Shown here in pieces: positions 1 to 8,486 of a stretch of DNA of 64,000 nt (position 1 is its first letter; each line of letters begins with the position of its first letter). Made by a program: the position numbers and the translations under genes. The DNA is from Hyphomicrobiales bacterium (GTDB taxonomy: Bacteria > Pseudomonadota > Alphaproteobacteria > Rhizobiales > Xanthobacteraceae), in contig JAFKKH010000008.1 of NCBI GenBank assembly GCA_017305665.1, positions 62,001 through 126,000 of the forward strand, in the 5' to 3' direction. Under the pieces are notes generated by a model. That model was given only the letters and a program-made list of their open reading frames with translations. It was not told the origin of the DNA and made no database searches.

Positions 1-858
1 GCCGCTTAGAACCTTGCCTGCACCGATCTCGAAAAAGCGCGTCACGCCATGGCCCGCCATATAGGCGACCGACTCACGCCAGCGCACGGTTCCTGTCACC
101 TGCTCGATCAAACGGCGGCGAATCTCGTCGGGGTCCGTGATCTGCGCCGCCAATACGTTGGATACGAGCGGAGCGGCCGGCTTGTTGATCGTCACACCAG
201 CCAGCGCCTTCGCCATGGCGTCGGCAGCGGGCTGCATCAGTTTGCAATGGAATGGTGCGGAGACCGGCAGCAGCATCGCCCGTTTGGCGCCTTTGGTTTT
301 GGCGATCTCGACCGCACGGTCGACCGCCGCCTTGTCACCGGACACGACGACTTGCCCGCCGCCATTGTCATTTGCAGCCTGACACACTTGGCCCTTTGCC
401 GCTTCCTCGGCAACCGCCACAGCGGTGTCGTAGTCGAGGCCAAGCAATGCCGCCATCGCGCCGACGCCGACGGGGACTGCCTTCTGCATCGCAAGCCCGC
501 GCGTCCGCAGCAGCCGTGCCGTATCGCTGATGCTCAGGCTCCCCGCAGCAGCCAGCGCCGAGTACTCGCCGAGCGAATGACCGGCTACAAAGGCGGCATC
601 GCGGGCCACTGAAAATCCGGCCTCGCTTTCGAGCACGCGGAGGGTTGCGATCGATACCGCCATCAAGGCCGGCTGAGCATTTTCCGTGAGCTGCAGGGTT
701 TCGGCAGGACCATCCCAGATAATGGCGGTCAGCTTTTCGCCGAGGGCTGCGTCAACCTCATCGAAAACGGCTTTTGCCACCGGAAAGGCATCGGCCAGCG
801 CCTTGCCCATGCCGACGGTCTGGGAACCCTGCCCCGGGAAAGTAAATGCGGCTGTCAT
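1..858 (-). CDS. fabD: Malonyl-CoA:ACP transacylase (partial, C-terminus beyond left edge)
   Basis: Transfers malonyl from CoA to acyl carrier protein, the first committed step feeding cytosolic type II fatty acid synthesis. The 286 visible residues start MTAAFTFPGQGSQ, the classic FabD N-terminus. The nucleophile motif GHSLGE is at residues 93-98 (Ser95), and the catalytic His lies in APFH at 201-204. About 30 C-terminal residues are missing because the frame runs open through base 1. The ATG at 858 is the natural start because the FPGQGSQ motif follows directly. It lies 74 nt downstream of the desaturase gene on the same strand, so it may be co-transcribed with that pair, though an own promoter in the gap is equally possible. 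fabG would be expected next, outside the window. Confidence 0.96.
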   Translation of the reverse strand, partial: MTAAFTFPGQGSQTVGMGKALADAFPVAKAVFDEVDAALGEKLTAIIWDGPAETLQLTENAQPALMAVSIATLRVLESEAGFSVARDAAFVAGHSLGEYSALAAAGSLSISDTARLLRTRGLAMQKAVPVGVGAMAALLGLDYDTAVAVAEEAAKGQVCQAANDNGGGQVVVSGDKAAVDRAVEIAKTKGAKRAMLLPVSAPFHCKLMQPAADAMAKALAGVTINKPAAPLVSNVLAAQITDPDEIRRRLIEQVTGTVRWRESVAYMAGHGVTRFFEIGAGKVLSG

Positions 859-932
859 GCGTTCGCCCCTTGAAATCACGGGCGGAGAGACACCGCGCGC
901 CGGATGATGTCAAGACGGTGACATCCGGGCTC

Positions 933-1958
933 CTAAAAACCCGCAGCCGCCTGATTGCCGTCCACAGCGGCCCCGTCCCGAGCACGCCTGACATTGCTGA
1001 CGATTTCACCGGGCCGATCGAGATCGGCCGACTTCGCGGTCGCAAGCTTCAACACGGCCACGTAGTTCGGCTGCACCTCCATCCGCCCGGCATGGGGGCC
1101 GCGCGACAGGATGCGGTGCACCCGCGGGAGATTGTAGCAGGGCACATAGAACAGCAAATGATGCTCGAGATGATAGTTCACGTAGTATGGCGCGATGAAC
1201 AGCCGCTCCAGAAATCCGGCGCGGGTGGTGCGCGTGTTGCGAAGCGGATCGTTGCTGTCGGGCACCACCGCGTGCTCCGCGATATTGCGGATGCGGGTGA
1301 TCACCATCATCCATGTCGCCAACGGCAACAACCAGAGCAGCGGATAGGCCCACCACACGCCCGCCATCGCAAGCCCGGCAAACAGAAGCCCGTTGACGAC
1401 GAGCTGCGGACCCAGCTTGTCCCAGAAATGCGCGGCACGCTTCGCCAGCGGCCATGACGAATCGCCCAGCGCGTTGAGCAGTTGCGCCTTGCGCTGCTGA
1501 TAGGCGGTCTGTCCGGTAATGTCGCGCCAGAATTTCCGGCGGTAGCTCGGCCGCGTGATCGGGAACGGGGCCGACAGGATCAGATCCGGATCATCGTCCT
1601 GTTGGGTATGGGCGTGGTGCTGCAAATGATAGCGGCGATAAGCGCGGGTTTCTGCGAACACCGGATAGGCGCAGAACCACTGGCTGAGAAACATGTTCAG
1701 CCGATCGCCGCTGGCAAGCGCACCGTGCGCGCCGTCGTGCATCAGGATCGCCAATCCAAGCTGGCGCGAGCCAATGATGGCAATCGCCAGAATAAACGTC
1801 AGCGGATTCGGCCAGATCGCCACCAGCGCCATGGCACTCAGAATCAGCGCCCAGGCATGGACGATCATCGCAATGCCCTTCCACGTCGTTCGTGTCCGGA
1901 CCTCGATCAACTCCCGATCGGTCAGCAAATCGCGTGCGCGAATTCGGAGCGCGGTCAT
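933..1958 (-). CDS. Membrane fatty acid desaturase
   Basis: Integral-membrane di-iron desaturase of 341 aa that would introduce a double bond into acyl chains, probably of membrane lipids. All three His boxes are present: HDGAH at 74-78, HLQHH at 111-115 and HLEHH at 263-267. Hydrophobic segments lie at about 30-70 and 185-222. The ATG at 1958 overlaps the TGA of the upstream TetR gene in an ATGA junction, so the two are translationally coupled. The immediate downstream gene is fabD. A TetR-desaturase pair beside a fatty acid synthesis gene suggests regulation by acyl-CoA or another lipid signal, as known for DesT-type systems, but the ligand here is inferred. The exact substrate and regiospecificity cannot be read from the sequence. 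Confidence 0.93.
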   Translation of the reverse strand: MTALRIRARDLLTDRELIEVRTRTTWKGIAMIVHAWALILSAMALVAIWPNPLTFILAIAIIGSRQLGLAILMHDGAHGALASGDRLNMFLSQWFCAYPVFAETRAYRRYHLQHHAHTQQDDDPDLILSAPFPITRPSYRRKFWRDITGQTAYQQRKAQLLNALGDSSWPLAKRAAHFWDKLGPQLVVNGLLFAGLAMAGVWWAYPLLWLLPLATWMMVITRIRNIAEHAVVPDSNDPLRNTRTTRAGFLERLFIAPYYVNYHLEHHLLFYVPCYNLPRVHRILSRGPHAGRMEVQPNYVAVLKLATAKSADLDRPGEIVSNVRRARDGAAVDGNQAAAGF

Positions 1959-2665
1959 GTGGCCTCCTCCTCGGACTTGTTCTCGTCAGACTTGGGAACT
2001 GCGCTGGATAGATCGGCGCCAACGAGCCGCAAACGCGCTGACCCCAGTGCATCCGCTTGCGGGCCGAGCAGGCGAAGCATCTCCGTAACGAGGTCGGCGG
2101 GCGAACGGCCCATGGCATGCCCCTCGAGGGTGACGCCGATGGCGATGGCCCAGAACCGCCGGGCGGTATCCGCCGGATCGAGGCGCGACTGCCAGCCCCG
2201 TGCGATCATTTCCGCAGCATAGGCCCGCAGACCCTCGGCATGAAGCCGTTCCACTGTCCGCTCCACCAGCGGAGATAGATCACGACGACGGCGGGTCAGC
2301 GTCATCGCCTCAATGAAGAAGCCGACCGCATCCGACTCCATCACGCTTTCGACCAGCGAACGCGTATAGGCCTGCGGCGAGAGTTGCCTGCCCGCGCTGG
2401 TTTCCGCCGCGCGGCCGACATACAGCACGTCGCGGCACGCGGCCTCGACGAACAAAGCCTCCTTGGTCCCGAAATAGTAGGTGATCTGGCTTGGGAAGGC
2501 GTCCGAGGCCGCAGCGATGTCGGAAATGGACACCCCAGCCAGCCCCCGCTCCTTGAACAGCCGGCTCGCGGCATCCAGCAGACGCGAACGCATCTGCCGC
2601 CCCGCCGTGCGGGTCGCCCGAGCGCTATGTCTGGCGCCTTCTCGACGCTTTGCCGACGCGGTCAC
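1955..2665 (-). CDS. TetR-family transcriptional regulator
   Basis: 236-aa repressor-type protein. After a basic N-terminal tail, residues about 27-72 form a TetR helix-turn-helix: the stretch SRLLDAASRLFKERG, then ISDIAAASD, then the recognition part ending ITYYFGTKEALF. The remainder is a divergent helical ligand-binding domain. The start is GTG at 2665: upstream in frame there is only a stop, and AAGGG sits 8 nt before the GTG. It overlaps the desaturase start by 4 nt, so it most likely controls itself and the desaturase. The perfect palindrome at 2698-2714, 33 nt upstream of the GTG, is the obvious operator. The effector is unknown. Confidence 0.88.
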   Translation of the reverse strand: MTASAKRREGARHSARATRTAGRQMRSRLLDAASRLFKERGLAGVSISDIAAASDAFPSQITYYFGTKEALFVEAACRDVLYVGRAAETSAGRQLSPQAYTRSLVESVMESDAVGFFIEAMTLTRRRRDLSPLVERTVERLHAEGLRAYAAEMIARGWQSRLDPADTARRFWAIAIGVTLEGHAMGRSPADLVTEMLRLLGPQADALGSARLRLVGADLSSAVPKSDENKSEEEAT

Positions 2666-2697
2666 CGCGAAGCCCTTGTCTCACGAATGGCTGTATA

Positions 2698-2714
2698 TTT
2701 GTATGTTATACAAA
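2698..2714. promoter_or_regulatory. Palindromic operator upstream of TetR-desaturase pair
   Basis: TTTGTATGTTATACAAA is a perfect 7-bp inverted repeat around a 3-nt centre, sitting in an AT-rich patch of an otherwise GC-rich region, 33 nt before the GTG of the TetR gene. Size, symmetry and position fit an autoregulatory TetR operator. Assignment to this TetR protein is inference from proximity. Confidence 0.62.
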
Positions 2715-2914
2715 CAAATAAGTCAACGACCCTCAATCTTCCAATATCCGTGCTTTCCCTTGCCACCAGCCGGAAAATCCGTATAACCCGCGCCATCCGT
2801 GGATCCCGGCCGGGAGCTGAACGGACGGTCTCAGCAATTTCACCTGTCAGGCGATATTGATGCGGCAGGGCCAGTCGGCCCGTCGTCCCGTGCTTCCGCC
2901 TTCTGAGCTTATCC

Positions 2915-2936
2915 CGAGTCCTTTCCGAAGGTCTCG
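2915..2936 (+). promoter_or_regulatory. Leader hairpin upstream of rpsF
   Basis: In the 317-nt gap between the TetR gene and rpsF, an RNA hairpin can form with CGAG pairing CTCG, a T-T mismatch, CCTT pairing AAGG and a TCCG loop. It ends about 33 nt before the AAGGA ribosome site of rpsF. Many bacteria regulate rpsF operons through S6:S18 binding to a leader containing a CCG element. Whether this is such a site is a guess based on position and the CCG in the loop. Confidence 0.3.
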
Positions 2937-2982
2937 AAGGGCTTGCCGCCGAGGTCCGCGCTAACTTTAGGAAAGGACATCC

Positions 2983-3435
2983 ATGCCTCTCTATGAGCAT
3001 GTTTTTCTCGCGCGTCAGGATGCGAGCACTCAGCAGGTCGAGGAGCTGACCAACCAGATCACCGGCGTGATCACAGGTATGGGCGGCAAGGTCACCAAGA
3101 CCGAGAACTGGGGCGTGCGCTCGCTCACCTACCGCATGAACAAGAACCGCAAGGCACATTTCGTTCTGCTCAACATCGATGGCCCCTCCGCCGTGGTCAA
3201 TGAGATCGAGCGGCAAGAGCGCATCCACGAGGATGTCATCCGCTACCTCACCGTCCGCGTCGAGGAACTCGAGGAAGGCCCGTCCGCAATGATGCGGAAG
3301 GCCGATCGCGACCGTGAGCGCGACGATCGTGGTGGTGGTGGCTTCCGTGGCGACCGCGATGGCGGTGGTTTCCGTGGTGATCGAGGTCCGCGCCGTCCGC
3401 GTGACGACGCCGAAGCAGCACCGGCTGAGGAGTAA
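2983..3435 (+). CDS. rpsF: 30S ribosomal protein S6
   Basis: 150-aa S6, starting [13 protein letters not shown], a canonical S6 N-terminus. The globular ferredoxin-like domain spans about 1-98 and includes [18 protein letters not shown]. The C-terminal tail (about 105-150) is an extension rich in Gly, Arg and Asp with repeated FRGDRD-like units, then an acidic end, typical of rhizobial S6. In the small subunit S6 pairs with S18, encoded 5 nt downstream. The start is supported by AAGGA a few bases upstream. First gene of the rpsF-rpsR-DUF2232-rplI operon. Confidence 0.97.
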   Translation: MPLYEHVFLARQDASTQQVEELTNQITGVITGMGGKVTKTENWGVRSLTYRMNKNRKAHFVLLNIDGPSAVVNEIERQERIHEDVIRYLTVRVEELEEGPSAMMRKADRDRERDDRGGGGFRGDRDGGGFRGDRGPRRPRDDAEAAPAEE

Positions 3436-3440
3436 GAATC

Positions 3441-3680
3441 ATGGCTGATGCAGGCGCCCGCCGTCCGTTTTTCCGCCGCCGCAAGACCTGCCCGTTCACG
3501 GGCCCGAATGCGCCGAAGATCGACTACAAGGATTCCAAGCTGCTGATGCGCTACGTCTCCGAGCGCGGCAAGATTGTGCCGAGCCGCATCACGGCGGTGT
3601 CCGCAAAGAAGCAGCGCGAACTCGCGCGCGCCGTGAAGCGTGCGCGCTTCCTCGGTCTGCTTCCCTACGTCATTCGCTAA
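3441..3680 (+). CDS. rpsR: 30S ribosomal protein S18
   Basis: 79-aa S18 with the family core RRKTCPF near residues 14-20 and the C-terminal [21 protein letters not shown] signature region (about residues 53-76). It sits in the platform of the 30S subunit as a heterodimer with S6. The ribosome site GAGGAG overlaps the end of rpsF, so translation of the pair is probably coupled. Length is normal for the family. Confidence 0.97.
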   Translation: MADAGARRPFFRRRKTCPFTGPNAPKIDYKDSKLLMRYVSERGKIVPSRITAVSAKKQRELARAVKRARFLGLLPYVIR

Positions 3681-3802
3681 TTGCGATCCCCGGCGGCGTT
3701 CGCGCCGCCGGTTGTCATTGTCATAAGGCTTCCGGATCGTCCGGTCGCCGATGGTTGGGGTTCTGAAGGACCTCTAACCGCTCGAAGGGAGCGGGACAGC
3801 TA

Positions 3803-4771
3803 ATGATCATAAGCCTTCTCATCGCAGGTGCCGCCGGCTGCGCGTCGGCGCTGATGTTCGCCTCGATCATCTCGGGCGCGCTGATCTCGCTCGTGCTGTT
3901 TTACCTGGCGCCGCTGCCGTTGATGGTTGCCGCGATGGGATGGGGGCCGACCTGCGCGGCGATCGGCGGCTTGGCGGCCGGTCTCGGTCTCGGCGGCATT
4001 TTCGGCGTCCCCTACGGCGCCGCCTTCGTACTGACGGTCGCGCTACCTGCGTGGTGGCTCGGACATCTCGTTTTGCTGGGGCGCCCCCTTACCTCGGATA
4101 CATCGAGCACACCGAACATGCCGCCGCCGATGGAGTGGTATCCGCTTGGACGCATCCTGATCTGGGTCGCGTGCTTCGCCGCCTTGACCACCGCCGCGGC
4201 CCTGCTCACGCTTGGCTCCGACGCATCGACGATCACGGATGCGCTGCGCCGTGGACTGCTGCGCATCATCAATGTGCAGGGAGCATCGCAAGATCGCGCC
4301 ACGGAGGTGGTCGATGCCTTCGTCGCTATTGCGCCAGCCGCCGCGGCCACCGTCGCCATGATGACGCTGACGCTCAATTTGTGGCTGGCGGCCAAAGTCA
4401 CGGCCACCTCCGGCCGACTGCGCCGCCCGTGGCCCGACATAAAGACAACAATGCTGCCGCCGATGACGCTCGTCGCGGCAACGCTGGCACTGGCGCTGTG
4501 TTTCAGTGGTGGACTGCCAGGCATGCTGGCCCAGATCATCACGTCTTCCCTGATGATGGCTTATGCGCTGGTCGGTTTCGCCGTGCTGCACACGGTCACG
4601 CTGACGCTGCGAAGCCGGATCCTGTGGTTGAGCTGCGTCTACGCCGTCGTGCTGGTGTTTCTCTGGCCCATGATCGCAATGGTCGGCATCGGCATCGCCG
4701 ACACGGTTTTCGGATTTCGCCAACGCTACTTGCAGCGGCACATGCCGCCGCCGCTTGCGCCTACCTCGTGA
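3803..4771 (+). CDS. DUF2232 multi-pass membrane protein
   Basis: 322-aa inner-membrane protein with roughly eight hydrophobic segments, for example about 1-30, 33-50, 53-80, 115-137, 170-195, 215-240, 245-265 and 275-300. It belongs by sequence character and by position to the DUF2232 family, which alphaproteobacteria keep between rpsR and rplI. Function is not established in this family; the location in a ribosomal operon may only reflect co-expression. A GGGAG ribosome site lies a little upstream of the ATG. It ends 42 nt before rplI, which has its own strong ribosome site. Confidence 0.85.
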   Translation: MIISLLIAGAAGCASALMFASIISGALISLVLFYLAPLPLMVAAMGWGPTCAAIGGLAAGLGLGGIFGVPYGAAFVLTVALPAWWLGHLVLLGRPLTSDTSSTPNMPPPMEWYPLGRILIWVACFAALTTAAALLTLGSDASTITDALRRGLLRIINVQGASQDRATEVVDAFVAIAPAAAATVAMMTLTLNLWLAAKVTATSGRLRRPWPDIKTTMLPPMTLVAATLALALCFSGGLPGMLAQIITSSLMMAYALVGFAVLHTVTLTLRSRILWLSCVYAVVLVFLWPMIAMVGIGIADTVFGFRQRYLQRHMPPPLAPTS

Positions 4772-4813
4772 ATTCAACGCCAACTCAACTCAACACCGAT
4801 AAGGAGATCGAAC

Positions 4814-5431
4814 ATGGAAGTCATTCTGCTGGAACGCGTGGCCAAGCTCGGCCAGATGGGAGAAATCGTGAAGGTCAAGGACGGGTTCGCCCGCAACTTC
4901 CTTCTCAAGCGCGGCAAGGCTTTGCGCGCAACCGCCGAAAACCGCACCAGGTATGACGGCATGAAAGCCGAGCTCGAGGCCAATAACATCAAGGCCAAGG
5001 GCGAAGCAGCCACGGTCGCTGAGAAGATCGAGGGCCGCGACATCGTCATCATCCGTCAGGCCTCCGAAAGCGGGCAATTGTTCGGCTCAGTTTCCGTGCG
5101 CGATATCGTGGCTTCGCTCGCCGCCGACGGCATCACCGTCAGCCGTCCGCAGGTCTGGCTCGACGCGCCGATCAAGGCGATCGGCCAGAAGACCATCACC
5201 GTCGCCGTCCATCCCGAGGTTGAAGCCACCATCACCGTGACCGTCGCCCGCAGCGATGACGAGGCCGAGCGCATCAAGCGCGGCGAAGACATCAGCACCC
5301 GCCAGGAAGATCGCGACGCCGCCGCGGAAGCGATCGCCGCCGCCGGCGAATTCTTCGATCCCGAGGCGCAGCACGACGATGTCGCCGCACCCGAGGCCGG
5401 GGAAACCGCGGAAGAAAAGGAAGAGAAGTAA
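4814..5431 (+). CDS. rplI: 50S ribosomal protein L9
   Basis: 205-aa L9. The N-terminal RNA-binding domain begins [19 protein letters not shown] followed by [16 protein letters not shown], the family signature. A long connecting helix and the C-terminal domain follow to about residue 150. An acidic Glu/Asp/Ala-rich tail of some 45 residues is added, longer than the usual 150-aa L9 but common in Rhizobiales. AAGGAG precedes the ATG. Last gene of the operon, followed at once by a strong terminator hairpin. Confidence 0.97.
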   Translation: MEVILLERVAKLGQMGEIVKVKDGFARNFLLKRGKALRATAENRTRYDGMKAELEANNIKAKGEAATVAEKIEGRDIVIIRQASESGQLFGSVSVRDIVASLAADGITVSRPQVWLDAPIKAIGQKTITVAVHPEVEATITVTVARSDDEAERIKRGEDISTRQEDRDAAAEAIAAAGEFFDPEAQHDDVAAPEAGETAEEKEEK

Positions 5432-5452
5432 GTCAGACGTCGCGCGTAATGA

Positions 5453-5480
5453 CAAAGCCCGGCCGTTTGGCCGGGCTTTG
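5453..5480. terminator. Bidirectional terminator after rplI
   Basis: A perfect 12-bp GC-rich stem, CAAAGCCCGGCC pairing GGCCGGGCTTTG, with a GTTT loop. It lies between convergent rplI (+) and the c-type cytochrome-like gene (-). No long T tract follows on either strand, but stem strength and position support termination in both directions. Confidence 0.8.
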
Positions 5481-5508
5481 TGTTATCTGAATCGCGGCAA
5501 CCTGCCCG

Positions 5509-6714
5509 CTATTTCGAGATTGGCGGGACCGGCGCCCCTGCAGATGCAGGCGGCGTGGATGCTGCCGCGGACGGCGATGGCGGGGCTGGCTTTTCGGAAG
5601 GCGTGGCGGTCTTTGCCGGCTCCGCGGGGGTTGGTTGCGGTGATGCCGCGGCCGTGCCGGACGGAGTCGATGCCGGGCTCGCGCTCTGGGACGGCTTCGC
5701 CTCGCCCTCACCAGATTTTGGAGCGGGCGTAACCGGGGGGACTGGGTCGGCGCGCAACGGCACGGTCTTCGGCTCACTCGGGGCCGCAGTCTGTGTCGGA
5801 CTGCTCTCTGGTTTGGCGCCCTGAGGCTTGTCCGCTTCAGATTTGTCCACTTCAGGCTTGGCTGGTTCAGACTTGCTCTCGGCCTGATCGGGCTTTGACG
5901 TATCTGGTTTGGTCGCATCCTGCTTGGCAGTGTCCGGCTTGCTGCTGTCCGGCTTGTCGGCCTGCTCCTTGGGGACTTCGGCTTTTGGGCTTTCAGATTT
6001 CGGAGTTTCGGTTTTGGTCGTCTCGCCCTTGAGGTTCTCGCCCTTGGCCGTCTCTCCCTTGCCGGTTTCCACCCCTGGCGCGCCCTTGGCGGTTTCTGGT
6101 TTGGCTACCGTCTCATCCTTCTTTTCATCCTTGGGTGCCTCCTGCTTTGCAGCATCCGCCTTCGGCGGCTCTTCGGCATCCCGCTTGCCACGCCTGGTCA
6201 GCTTGTGCTTGGCGCCATGCTTCCGCCCGTCGTGCTCGCCTGTGGCTTCCTTCGGCGACTGCCCCTCGGCGGCACGCTTGCCATGCCGATTCTTGCGGCC
6301 ATGCGGCTCATCCTGCGCAGCAGTCTCGTCGGCCTCCGGCCGCGCGGCTTCCGGCGCTGGTTTGCGGCCGTGCCGTTCGGCCCGCTCGGACGCCGGCTTC
6401 TGCTCGCCCGGGTGCTGCTTTGGCGTCTCCGCCCGATAGCGAGCATCGCCCGCGCCGCTCGATATCAGATACCCGCTCAGCATCTTGGCCATATCGGGAC
6501 TGGTAGTATAATGCTGACGCAGGAAGCCCGGCAGTGACCCCGGCGCAACCGTCTTGAGCAGCCCCCGCGGGCTCTTGTGGCAGGCGGTACAGCTTCCCGA
6601 AAAGATCTGGGCGGCGCTTTTACCAGCCTCGAGGTTTTGCGCCGATGCGGGGCTTGCCACGCAACAGCCGATCACAAGCGTCACCGTCGCTAAACTGAGC
6701 GGTCGGCTCAACAT
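5509..6714 (-). CDS. Secreted single-haem c-type protein with long Lys/Pro/Glu/Ala low-complexity tail
   Basis: 401-aa protein. Start chosen at ATG 6714 because it is preceded by GGAGGAAGGA and gives a clean signal peptide (cleavage near residue 25, ASPASAQ). Residues 27-95 form a small cytochrome c-like domain with a haem motif CTACH at 42-46 and one Met in a conserved-looking region (LSGYL about 80). From about 95 to the end the chain is low complexity: first His/Arg/Lys-rich, then irregular repeats of the type KPETAKGE or KPDTSKPD, then Pro/Ser/Ala-rich. Such tails often span the cell wall or periplasm. A redox role is inferred from the CXXCH only; the repeat tail has no assignable function. 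Confidence 0.8.
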   Translation of the reverse strand: MLSRPLSLATVTLVIGCCVASPASAQNLEAGKSAAQIFSGSCTACHKSPRGLLKTVAPGSLPGFLRQHYTTSPDMAKMLSGYLISSGAGDARYRAETPKQHPGEQKPASERAERHGRKPAPEAARPEADETAAQDEPHGRKNRHGKRAAEGQSPKEATGEHDGRKHGAKHKLTRRGKRDAEEPPKADAAKQEAPKDEKKDETVAKPETAKGAPGVETGKGETAKGENLKGETTKTETPKSESPKAEVPKEQADKPDSSKPDTAKQDATKPDTSKPDQAESKSEPAKPEVDKSEADKPQGAKPESSPTQTAAPSEPKTVPLRADPVPPVTPAPKSGEGEAKPSQSASPASTPSGTAAASPQPTPAEPAKTATPSEKPAPPSPSAAASTPPASAGAPVPPISK

Positions 6715-6970
6715 TCCTTCCTCCGGGTGCGGAAATTGCCGTCGTCGCGGCGCCAACCTTTTAGCCGATTGCGCCGTGAATGGAAGCGAACAGATGACGC
6801 AAGCGCGTGATCCAGACATTTCCGGATATCCGCCTTGCACCCCGGTACTGGCGAACCGAGCTATCCGATACTATGATTTTAGTGGTGGATCTGGGGACAA
6901 TTCCAGACCCGCACGGCTGACAGAATCATCGTGATGTCGGCCTGGGCATGGTTGATCATAGGTGGTTCCG

Positions 6971-8221
6971 ATGGACCGTCTGTTGCGCTTCTTTCTCGAC
7001 CGGTTCATCCGGCGCGGCTCGATCACTTTCATGACCGCGAGCGGAAAGACCTTCACCTGCGGCGACGGCACGGGAGAGCAGGTTCGGGTGCGGGTGACCA
7101 CCAAAGAAGCCGAGCGCCAGCTCCTTCTCGACCCCGAAATGTCCTTCGGCGAAACCTACATGGACGGCACGTTCGTCGTCGAACACGGCACGATCGCCGA
7201 CGTTCTGGCGATTGTCCTCGACCAGCCTGACCCCGCACCCCGCTGGGCCAAAGTGCGATGGTGGCTCCGCTATCTCGTTCGCAATATCCAGCAATTCAAT
7301 CCTCGCACGCGCTCCAGAAGCAACGTCGAGCGTCACTACGATCTGGATGGGCGGCTTTACTCGCTGTTTCTCGATGCCGACAAGCAATATAGCTGCGCCT
7401 ACTTCGAGACGCCGGACACGACGCTGGACGACGCCCAGCTCGCAAAGAAGCGGCATGTGACTGCCAAGCTCCTGATCGAGCGCGGCCATCGTGTTCTCGA
7501 TATCGGCTCCGGCTGGGGTGGCCTTGGTCTCTACATCGCGGAAGTTGCCGGCGCCAACGTCACTGGTGTCACCCTGTCGTCCGAGCAGCTTCAGGTGTCG
7601 AACGCCCGCGCCAGCGAGAAAAACCTGGCGCAGTCGGCGAAATTCCTGCTGCAGGATTACCGCGATATTCCCGGACCATTCGATCGCATCGTGTCGGTCG
7701 GCATGTTCGAACATGTCGGCGTCGACCACTACGACACGTTTTTCAAACATTGCGCCGAGTTGCTCGACAGCGACGGCGTCATGCTGCTGCATTCGATCGG
7801 GCGCTCGGAAGGCCCCGGCATTACCAATCCGTGGATCGCAAAGTATATCTTCCCGGGCGGATACATCCCCGCCCTGTCCGAGGTCTTGCCGGCGATCGAG
7901 CGGGCCGGACTCCTGGTCTGCGATATCGAAGTCCTGCGACTGCACTACGCCGAAACGCTGAAGGCGTGGCGTGAGCGCTTCATGGCGCGGCGCGAAGAAG
8001 CCGTGCGGCTCTACGACGAACGCTTCGCGCGGATGTGGGAGTTCTATCTGGCCTCGTCGGAGATGTCGTTCCGCAAGCAGAACCTGATGAATTTCCAGAT
8101 CCAGATCACGAAGCGGCAGGGCATCGTGCCGATGACGCGCGATTACATCGGCCGCGGCGAAGCCAAGCTGCGCGGTACCGAACAGGGCCGGCGTCCGCGA
8201 CTTCAGATCGCGGGCGGATAA
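6971..8221 (+). CDS. cfa: Cyclopropane-fatty-acyl-phospholipid synthase
   Basis: 416-aa SAM-dependent enzyme that converts cis double bonds of membrane phospholipid acyl chains to cyclopropane rings. The SAM-binding motif VLDIGSGWGG is at 175-184. VGMFEHVG (about 243-250) and the family stretch YIFPGGYIP (about 285-293) are present. Length fits the family. The ATG at 6971 is preferred over a GTG 9 nt upstream because AGGTGG then sits 6 nt before it. The gene is monocistronic here, between the c-type protein (divergent) and a small opposing ORF. It is a natural metabolic partner of the desaturase near the left edge, whose product would be its substrate, though they are not linked in an operon. 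Confidence 0.94.
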   Translation: MDRLLRFFLDRFIRRGSITFMTASGKTFTCGDGTGEQVRVRVTTKEAERQLLLDPEMSFGETYMDGTFVVEHGTIADVLAIVLDQPDPAPRWAKVRWWLRYLVRNIQQFNPRTRSRSNVERHYDLDGRLYSLFLDADKQYSCAYFETPDTTLDDAQLAKKRHVTAKLLIERGHRVLDIGSGWGGLGLYIAEVAGANVTGVTLSSEQLQVSNARASEKNLAQSAKFLLQDYRDIPGPFDRIVSVGMFEHVGVDHYDTFFKHCAELLDSDGVMLLHSIGRSEGPGITNPWIAKYIFPGGYIPALSEVLPAIERAGLLVCDIEVLRLHYAETLKAWRERFMARREEAVRLYDERFARMWEFYLASSEMSFRKQNLMNFQIQITKRQGIVPMTRDYIGRGEAKLRGTEQGRRPRLQIAGG

Positions 8222-8247
8222 GCCGCGTTCGGACCGGTCGGCAAAAT

Positions 8248-8454
8248 TCAGTTTCGCAGGCTGAAGCGGGATCCGTAAAAGCTCTGAAACCGAGCCGGAA
8301 GCGCGAGATGAGCCTTCGCGGCGGCGAGGACGTCGGGATCGCAGGGTCTGGCGCGCTCATCCGGATCGGAGAGCTTTTCAAGCGTCGCCACCAGCATCGA
8401 CAGCCATGCGATTTCGCCGCTGCCGGAACGCCATTGCTGGGGGGACTGAGCCAT
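8248..8454 (-). CDS. Small hypothetical protein, 68 aa
   Basis: Not recognised. The 68 residues have good GC third-position bias and no extreme composition: an amphipathic helical stretch around EIAWLSMLVATLEKL (14-28), then an Arg/Asp/Ala-rich middle and an aromatic C-terminus (FQSFYGSRFSL). It converges on cfa with a 26-nt gap. The ATG is immediately preceded by two tandem 16-nt repeats, each containing AGGA on the minus strand, but the nearer AGGA is about 11 nt from the ATG, so the ribosome site is weak. It may be a real small cytosolic protein; a spurious ORF is possible. Confidence 0.48.
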   Translation of the reverse strand: MAQSPQQWRSGSGEIAWLSMLVATLEKLSDPDERARPCDPDVLAAAKAHLALPARFQSFYGSRFSLRN

Positions 8455-8486
8455 TTTGGATATAGTCCTGTTTGGATGTAGTCCTG
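8455..8486. repeat. Tandem 16-nt direct repeat abutting a small ORF start
   Basis: TTTGGATATAGTCCTG is followed directly by TTTGGATGTAGTCCTG, 15 of 16 identical. On the minus strand this is the 5' leader of the 68-aa ORF, directly touching its ATG. It could be a recent slippage duplication or a double binding site. Confidence 0.7.

Noticed and set aside
3248..3499. His-rich 83-aa frame opposite the end of rpsF
   Set aside because: Its His runs are only the complement of the Gly/Arg/Asp-rich S6 tail.
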